From Melieria omissa (Eukaryota; Arthropoda; Insecta; Diptera; Ulidiidae): DNA of 64,000 nucleotides. Each line of letters begins with the position of its first letter. Within the stretch, counting starts at the first letter, position 1. Below are positions 57,514 through 64,000 of this stretch, one piece after another. The DNA lies in contig OZ020269.1 in the NCBI GenBank assembly GCA_963971225.1, positions 19,156,921 through 19,220,920 of the forward strand. The letters run 5' to 3'. The position numbers and the translations under genes are program-made. Under the pieces are notes generated by a model. It searched no databases and was not told the origin of the DNA. It saw only the letters and a program-made list of their open reading frames with translations.

Positions 57514-57620
57514 GTGGGCTGTCGTGACTCAGCTGGTTAGTGCATTGTACTGTGAGTCTAAGACAACGCTGGATTTCCGATTCGAGAACTCGAATGTCGT
57601 GGCCACCATCAAAATATTGA
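57514..57620 (+). mobile_element. tRNA-derived SINE head (family A-like)
   Basis: A box TGACTCAGCTG (57525-57535) and B-box-like CGATTCGAGAA (57578-57588) in a GGCTGTCGTGACTCAGCTGG context parallel the head of the SINE at 13386. The body is diverged or absent. Confidence 0.6.
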
Positions 57621-57959
57621 ATATGAAACAACATCAAAAACTACTTTTAAATATAGAAAAAGAAAGAACTTATTTACTTCCAGCAGCTTCTCAAAAGAAA
57701 ATAATATGAAAAACCTTTGCACTTCTTTCTAGTAGATTACGGTGTCTGCTTCTGTATGAGACACGCTTAGTCCTTTGTATAGCAACAAATTCTATTCGCA
57801 ACACTGTTTTTCAACATGTCTTAACACTATCAAAGAGATGAGGAAAAAAAGGATGGAAGCTACAGTTGAACGCCGACTCTGAACGGCCATTAGTCCTTTC
57901 ACACTTTAAAGTTTTGCCATTGCCTGCGCAGAATGCACTTGTGCGTTTCTTATAACTCT

Positions 57960-58065
57960 CAACTACTTCATGTGCCAAAACTAGAAATCGAACTTAGAGG
58001 CTTTGGTACAAAAAACCAGCTACCAGCTCGCCGCTGGACTATCAAGGCCCGCTTTATAGATGCTT
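57960..58065 (-). mobile_element. SINE family B-like, minus strand
   Basis: Reverse complement reads GGGCCTTGATAGTCCAGCGG ... AAGTTCGATTTC, which lines up with the head of the SINE at 47456 (GGCCTCGATAGTTCAGCGG ... AGGTTCGATCCC). Confidence 0.6.
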
Positions 58066-58263
58066 TTTCAACTACAAAAATGGAAACGAGGAGCTATTCT
58101 ACTGTCTCGTAGTCAGACTAATGTGACAAGAATAATTTAAAAAGTAGACATTGGAATTATGCAAAACGCTGGCTCGTGTTTTGTTTTTGATTAAATTAAA
58201 TGTTCTCAATATTAAATGAATTTTTATGTACTGAAATTCCTAACTAGTTTCTCGTTCTAATAA

Positions 58264-58743
58264 CACAGTCCAACACTAAAAAAAGGGACAAAGTCAAACC
58301 CATCTCATTCGATAGAGGACCTCAGTAGATGAAAAAGTGCAAAAGTGAAAGTGGAATGTTCGAGTTTTTTTTGCAGTTTAAAGATGGCGGCTTGATGCCC
58401 CTTCCCGAAACTTTTAAAACATTATATATCTTGACTCAAATGTCAGAAAGGAATAATTTTTACGTCAAATGAAAGCTAATGATATGAAGTCAAAGAAACA
58501 ATATCCTTTTTTGAAAATTGTATGAAGAATGACATCAAGGACCTCAATTAAATTTGTATCCTTGAATATCCTGGAACCCGTGAGAGCTAAATTTATATAA
58601 GTGACTTCTGGTAAAAAAGCATTCAAAGATCTATGCATCCCGGGAAAAATCCCTTGGCACTTTTTCATCTACTGAGGTCCTCTTTCGAATGAGACAGGTT
58701 TGACCTTGTCCCTTGAAATTTATTTTGAATTTGTTGCACTGTG
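58264..58743. mobile_element. 480-bp element with ~57-bp long inverted repeats, TAA-flanked
   Basis: Outer ends CACAGTCCAACA and (reverse complement) CACAGTGCAACA, then a ~57-bp near-perfect inverted repeat (58285-58340 against 58655-58710) containing GAGGACCTCAGTAGATGAAA. TAA lies on both sides (58261-58263, 58744-58746), suggesting a 3-bp target duplication. The superfamily is unclear: a 3-bp duplication would fit PIF/Harbinger or CACTA types, while the CACAGT start is atypical for the former. No transposase. Confidence 0.75.
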
Positions 58744-58746
58744 TAA

Positions 58747-59657
58747 TTTTTATCATTTTCTCATTCAGTTCTGCGGGATCGCTTTTTATTGCAATTGAAT
58801 ATTACTCGTACGACACGTGGTCCCTAAAGAAACACATCCACACAATCGGTTTATAATAGTTAAGCGTCTATAGAGAATAGCACAGAAGCTTCTTAGTTTA
58901 TTTGTCATAATTTCACTTTTGATGATGAGGAACACATTTCCGTGCATTTGTTGGCATTGAATCATCTGGCATTAACATTATTTTTTATCTACAACTTTAA
59001 AATTCCACAACTTTATTGAATCCCATTAAAAATTTAAGCAAACACACTCATTTCAATTTAAAATTCGCTTCAAAAACCAATCAAAGGCATTAAAACTTAT
59101 GGATTAATCTTCTGAAATTTTCCTCGAACTCGAACTAACTCAGTTGCCTAGCCAACTTTGCCTGATTATAACTTTTTATAATTTGCATTTTCACTTTTCA
59201 TTGGCCGCACTTGCAGCTCTCCGCTGCATTCACGCCACATTTATTACTGTTCTGCAGCTGCTTGCATAAACTTTATATCTTCGACGGCAGCATTGAACGT
59301 ATTAAACAAAAACAAAAAAAACAACCACAGCAAAATATGGCCACCAACATTTCAAATGCACCTGTTAGCGAGCGCAGCATTGTTGTTGGCGCATAATTTA
59401 CGATTTCCGTGCGCGGCGCACAAAAGCGCCAAAGGGCAAAGGCGGAATGCCAATTTCAGTGCCTTGGACGGCAGTGCTGAATGCGCTGTTGGCGGCCATT
59501 GTGCGCCGGAAAGTGCAAGGTCAGTGCTCAGCCGCACACATAAGCACTCATCTATTTACATGCGCTGCATATAATGTAAACATGTGCACATGCAGATAAG
59601 CACATTTGTGCAATGCTTGGCAAATCCCAACCTACGAACATTTCTTACTTTAAACGA
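58747..59657. other. Intergenic DNA, no gene recognised
   Basis: A/T-rich to 59160, then mixed. No frame or element recognised. Confidence 0.45.
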
Positions 59658-59665
59658 CTGCAGAC

Positions 59666-60703
59666 CAGGGTGCGGAAAAATTCGCTCGCGAACGATCGAA
59701 AATTCGATCTTCTCATATTGGCTCGTTTTGCGATTGTATTTTATCGCGAGAAATACTTGAGCAAACGAGCGGTTGCGAATGCATTGCCTACGTATTCGTT
59801 CGTGAGAGATCGTATGCAGCGAGTTTATGTATACACATTTCAAACGAACGAGCGTACGAAAGCGATCGGTCGTGGGAAGAACGCTGATGCAGAAAATCAT
59901 TCGCAACCGCTCGTTTGCTCAAGTATTTCTCGCGATAAAATACAATCCCAAAACGAGCGTTCGCGAGCGAATGTTTGATCGATCGTTCGCGAGCGAATGT
60001 TTGATCGATCGCGAACGAATTTTTGTAAGGTTCGTCGGTAGAGCGTGGCTGCAAACAATCATTGAATTTAGTCTATTTTGCGATATATACGGACGAAGGA
60101 CGATTTGCGAAATTATTTTCTTGTGCGTTTGCTTTTTTTATATCAATATGGGCAAAGTGTCAAATATTGACAAGACGAAACTTGTTACATATAATAAAGA
60201 CACAGACTTTTCAAAGTGCATTTTGTGCACACGAGACCATATACAAACATAACACAAAGTTTTCTATTTTTTTGTTATAATTTTCCTAACAAAAGGTCTT
60301 TAAAATCTACAAACTTCTATACATAAGTTTCCTTTAGGAAATAAACTGCAGTTAGTAGCAGCCGAGTATAATAGCAAACTGCTCAAACTCCTATACACAT
60401 TATTTATTGCCCAGACGAACGATCGCGATCGTTCAAAGATTCAATCTTCACAGTACGAGTTACTGATTGAGTTTTACAACAAGCGCTCGCAACAAACGAA
60501 CGATCGCGAGAGATCGAACTGACGACGCTTGCAGCGACATTTTCTCATTCGCGATTTTTCCGAACATTTAGATTTCTCGTGAGAGATCGTAAATGCTTTT
60601 GCTCGCAGCGCAACTTTATCGCTCGCGAGAAATTAGAAGCACTCAGTTTTTGGTTGCGATTATTCGTGAGAAAGATCGTATTTTGATCGTTCTCCGCACC
60701 CTG
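59666..60703. mobile_element. hAT-type MITE with internal 61-bp hairpin (1038 bp)
   Basis: Inverted ends CAGGGTGCGGA are perfect, and the 8-bp duplication CTGCAGAC is perfect on both sides (59658-59665, 60704-60711), again nTnnnnAn. The arms are full of CGATCG/TCGCGA motifs. 59721-59781 and 59898-59958 form a 61-bp inverted repeat with one mismatch and a 116-nt loop. Frames through it are short and lack a transposase domain. Confidence 0.9.
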
Positions 60704-60711
60704 CTGCAGAC

Positions 60712-61979
60712 AACGTTCGGCACTGCAGCATAAAATTCCAAATACAACTGACTGCCTGCACACTGCAATACAAAACTATTGTGTAGACTAAAAACAATAA
60801 GCAAAACTTACCCACTTGGGCACCAGTTGCCACCGTCCAAGTGCCGCCAAAATGCTTAAATGCCTCGACAACTTTGCTGCTATGTCTTTTGTTCTAGCTG
60901 CGTTCTTGGTCTCTCGGCTCTCGCTTTCACGCTTTTCTCATTTATGCAATTTTTCCAGCTGACTGTTTAGCTTCCGTTCGCATTCAGCCAGCCGCCACCG
61001 CCGCCGCCTGAGTGCGCCTTCCAAGTGTGGCTGGCATTAAAAACTCAACTATTTTTCCTTCCTTCCTTCCTTCCTGCCTTCAGTTTTCCTCGTTGTCGTT
61101 GTGTTTTGTTTGCCGTTGCCGTTTTGTTTGTTTTCATTTATGGCGGCGCGTTTTCTTGGGCGCACACTGGCGCAGCTTTTAGCGCTTTTGCATGCGGCTT
61201 TTAGTTGTGTTGCTCTGTTAATGTTTCTGTTGCTCGTGTTGATGCTGCTGCCGTTGTTGAGACTTATCGGCGACACGAGTTGCCTGGTTAAAAATTATTT
61301 ACCACCACACACGAGCGAGCACTGATTGCCGCGCGGGCAAGTGCCTTTGCATCTACACGGCAATGAAAAAGTTTTCAATTTAGATTATTTTCAAATGCAA
61401 ACTAAAAAATGCAGAATACAAAAGTATTTAAACATACAACTTTAGATGACATTAAAAATATTTTAGTAAATTTTTTGTTGCAGCATTCATTGTGCAATTC
61501 ACAAACCATTGGGTTAGGCAATCTGTACAAATGGTACTTTAAGGTGACTGTACTTTTTGCTAATGCAAACTTAAAACTATTTTTACTCCATTTTTTGCTC
61601 AGTGTGCGCTCATTTGCGACTTTAGCAAATTCAACCCAACGATGTATGTGTTGCTACTTCCGCTAAATGCTACAAATAGACATATTCATACATACAGTTC
61701 GTCTGTAATGTTTTCGAACAGCAGGTTGTGGCTCTGATTTCCACAAATTATGCTCTACTTTGAATGCTTGTTTGAAAACATAGACAACTTTTTCCTCGTC
61801 AAAACTGAATGCTGTCGCATTGCTGTTTCAGTTATTTTCAGCCACAACTTACGGGTTTGAAAATTTCAATGTAAAGTTCATCTAATCTCAGGTCATCTTC
61901 CTGGGCCATCCAAGCTCAGAACACTTTAGGCTTCTTCGGCTATTTTCAAATTATACTTAAATTAATCTGAATATTTTAC
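60712..61979. other. Intergenic DNA, no gene recognised
   Basis: CTTCC repeats at 61056-61075; a leucine-rich plus-strand frame at 61101-61325 is a reading of GTTGCTG repeats. No product recognised. Confidence 0.45.
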
Positions 61980-63130
61980 ACAAGCTGCACATTCTACCTT
62001 CTTCGGCAGAGTTCATTACTAAAATTGTTGGCTCAAAGTCCACAGAACTTAACTTTTCTGTTCACTTCAATTTAGTCTAAATAAGTCCCACAAGTTGCTT
62101 CTCCGGCAGAATTTACTGCAATTCTTGGCTCAAAGTCCACAGAAACTAAGCTTTGCCACAAGTTGCTCATTCCAGCTTCACCGATGGAGTTTCTTAGTCA
62201 AATTCTTGGCTCAAAGTCCACAGAAACAAATAGAGTTACTTAGTCCAATTCTTGACTCAAAGTCCACAGAAACTAAACTGTTCAACAAGTTGCTTATTTC
62301 AGCTTCACCAATGGAGTTTCTTAGTCCAATTCTTGGCTCAAAGTCCACAGAAAAAGATAGAGTTTCTTAGTCCAATTCTTGGCTCAAGGTCCTCAGAAAC
62401 TGAGCTTTTCCACAAATTGCTCATTCCAGCTTCACTGATGAAGTTTCTTGGTCCGATTCTTGGCTCAAAGTCCACAGAAACAGATAGAGTTTCTTAGTCC
62501 AATTCTTGGCTCAAAGTTCACAGAAACTAAACTTTTCACAAAGTTGCTAATTCTACCTTCACCGATGGAGTTTCTTAGTCCAATTCTTGGCTCAAGGTCC
62601 ACAGAAACAGATAGAGATTCTTTAACCAATTCTTGGCTCAAAGTCCACAGAAACTTTACTATTCTTCCCTCTTTAAATTAGTACAAATAATTCGACAAGT
62701 TCAATTTTTGGCTCAAAATCCACAGAAACTAAACTTTTCTGCCCGCTTCTGAAGCGTAAAGAAGTCGTAAATCTAAAAGTTGCCACAATTTGCGTATTCT
62801 ACCTTCTTCGGCAGAGTTTTTTGCTTCAATTTTTGGCTCAAAGTCCTTAGAAGTTAAGCTCTTCCACCCGCTTGAAACTAGTTCTAAATATAAAAGTTGT
62901 CAACCTATTTGGACGAGTTTTTAACACCAATTCTTAACTCAAAGTTAAGCTTTTTCACCCGCTTGAAGCTAGAATTAGAACAGCAGATTTTTTTATTCAA
63001 ATTCTCGGCTCAAAGTTCATACATAGTCCGCCCGCTTGAAATTAATCCTCAATATAATATTTGCTTTAAGTTGTCTCATTCTACGATTTCCGACAGCGTT
63101 TCTTACTCCAATTCTTGCTTCAAATCGACA
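61980..63130 (+). repeat. Satellite-like array with 127-bp higher-order unit (81 + 46 bp)
   Basis: The core TTCTTGGCTCAAAGTCCACAG recurs. The TTGG(A) start falls at 62125, 62206, 62252, 62333, 62379, 62460, 62506, 62587 and 62633, i.e. spacings 81, 46, 81, 46, 81, 46, 81, 46. The short unit carries AACAGATAGAGTTTC; the long one adds a segment with TTGCTCATTCCAGCTTCACC. Flanking units (62028, 62708, 62832, 62930, 63005) are diverged. Open frames through the array are incidental. Confidence 0.93.
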
Positions 63131-64000
63131 TAAATTCAAATCTAACTCTCACTAAGCTCGACTTACTGTTCTAAGATGGGTAATTCGTATCGCTTAAGTC
63201 CTCAAAAAGAAAAGTTCCATCCAAACCGCTAACATTGTTCTTTGTAGCCTACTTTCGGGATGATGTATTTAAAGCATAAATTGCAGCATAAATTAATTTC
63301 GCTCCGCATACTTTTTAGACAGTCTGTATGCCACATATGCACCTATGTGCCGCATCAAATAGCAGAAAAGTACGCGCGCGCGTGCTGGAGTGGCGGCGAA
63401 GCGGCATTCAAAAGGATGCTGTGACAGCCGCCACCGCCGCCGCTGCCGCCGTGTTGCCGCAGTAATTTATCTGGCGCACGTATTTTTGTCATTAAAGCGG
63501 CAAAAGCGAAGCAGCAAAGAAGCACAAACACATAAATAGCACGAAACACAGAGACACAGCGAAAAATCCGAGTGCTGTGCTTCTTTAAGCCTTTGAGCTG
63601 GCAAGAAAGCAACTACGAAGGTGGCAACTACATAGTTGTTGGCCAAGTGGCTGCTGAGTGACAATAACATGTTGTGCGACGCTGAGTGGCGGCGCGTGCA
63701 GCTGTGTGTTTTTTTCTTTTGCTGCAATGGAAAAAATACAAACAAACGCACAGAACGGCGCAGCGTTTAATTGAAATGCACAGAGACCGAATTAGCTGAA
63801 ATGACAATTGCACATGGGACACTCGGCAAGCTTTATCTAGAATCTGAAATTGAATTTTGGCACAAATGACTGCACACACACACTGCGGCACAGGCGGCGC
63901 AAAACTGTTTACATAACGCAAAATTGTTGCTGCTTTTGTTGATTTGTCAGTTTTTCCTTGGCCGTTTTGTTTGCTTCGATTCGGCTGGGTTTTATGGTTG
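63131..64000. other. Intergenic DNA to the right edge
   Basis: GC-richer at 63370-63460 (GCGCGCGCG and a CCGCCGCCG run). No product recognised; minus-strand frames lack domains. Confidence 0.45.

Noticed and set aside
58264..58743. Transib (RAG-like) element on the basis of CACAGTG
   Set aside because: Only one end has CACAGTG, and the 5-bp flanks (AATAA, TAATT) do not match, as a Transib duplication should.
61101..61325. Leucine-rich signal-peptide-like small protein
   Set aside because: Reads GTTGCTG-type simple repeats; no conserved features beyond hydrophobicity.
62095..62681. Overlapping open frames with repeated LAQSPQKL peptide
   Set aside because: They simply translate the 127-bp satellite; frame openness follows from the repeat unit, and frames switch between units.
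1..64000. CRISPR array, bacterial-type operon or integrated virus
   Set aside because: No regularly spaced unique-spacer repeats, no operon-like gene runs, and no retroviral gag/protease/envelope or viral replication motifs were seen; the repeats are eukaryotic minisatellites and transposons.

Overview
This window is nuclear DNA from a higher fly (Diptera, Schizophora). The four host genes most resemble Drosophila-type proteins. Their introns are 55-70 nt, the intergenic DNA is long and AT-rich with CAACAA/GTTGTT and CA/TG microsatellites, and the mobile elements are of insect type. A tephritid-like fly is plausible, but the sequence alone does not settle the family.

Only about 30.4-41.0 kb is gene-dense. 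It holds two head-to-head pairs of housekeeping genes. The first is a SAP30BP/HCNGP-like nuclear protein (minus, 3 exons) with Cog6, a subunit of the Golgi COG tethering complex (plus, 5 exons, 628 aa). The second is Mad1, the spindle-checkpoint coiled-coil protein (minus, 10 exons, 743 aa), with Uba4/MOCS3, the E1-like adenylyltransferase-sulfurtransferase for tRNA thiolation and molybdopterin synthesis (plus, single exon, 450 aa). Both intergenic spacers carry a similar two-part motif, GCAACCCTGT followed by CAGCTGTTTT. There is no operon logic; the genes share promoter regions but act in unrelated pathways.

The flanks (1-30 kb and 41-64 kb) have no convincing host coding exon. They are a dense, often nested graveyard of transposable elements. 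Class I: RNase H-bearing non-LTR retrotransposon fragments (3.4-4.6, 12.0-14.1, 21.7 and 26.0-26.7 kb), another RT fragment (20.2-21.5 kb), and two tRNA-derived SINE families. Class II: two near-identical internally deleted mariners (9.7 and 47.7 kb), a deleted Tc1/mariner-type element (2.1 kb), older mariner relics, five TTAA-flanked piggyBac-type MITEs, two hAT-type MITEs with perfect 8-bp target duplications, a Tigger/pogo-type MITE, a long-TIR element of unclear superfamily, and a Helitron. Several arrays are also present, including a very regular 127-bp higher-order repeat (81 + 46 bp) near 62.1-62.7 kb.

The most informative material is in the nesting and repair junctions: a LINE inside a mariner, a SINE inside a LINE, a piggyBac MITE inside a LINE whose removal restores the reading frame exactly, and two mariner copies with independent internal deletions, one carrying inverted filler. 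I found no clear new multi-gene system. The best candidates for undescribed material are the MITE families and the 81/46 satellite.
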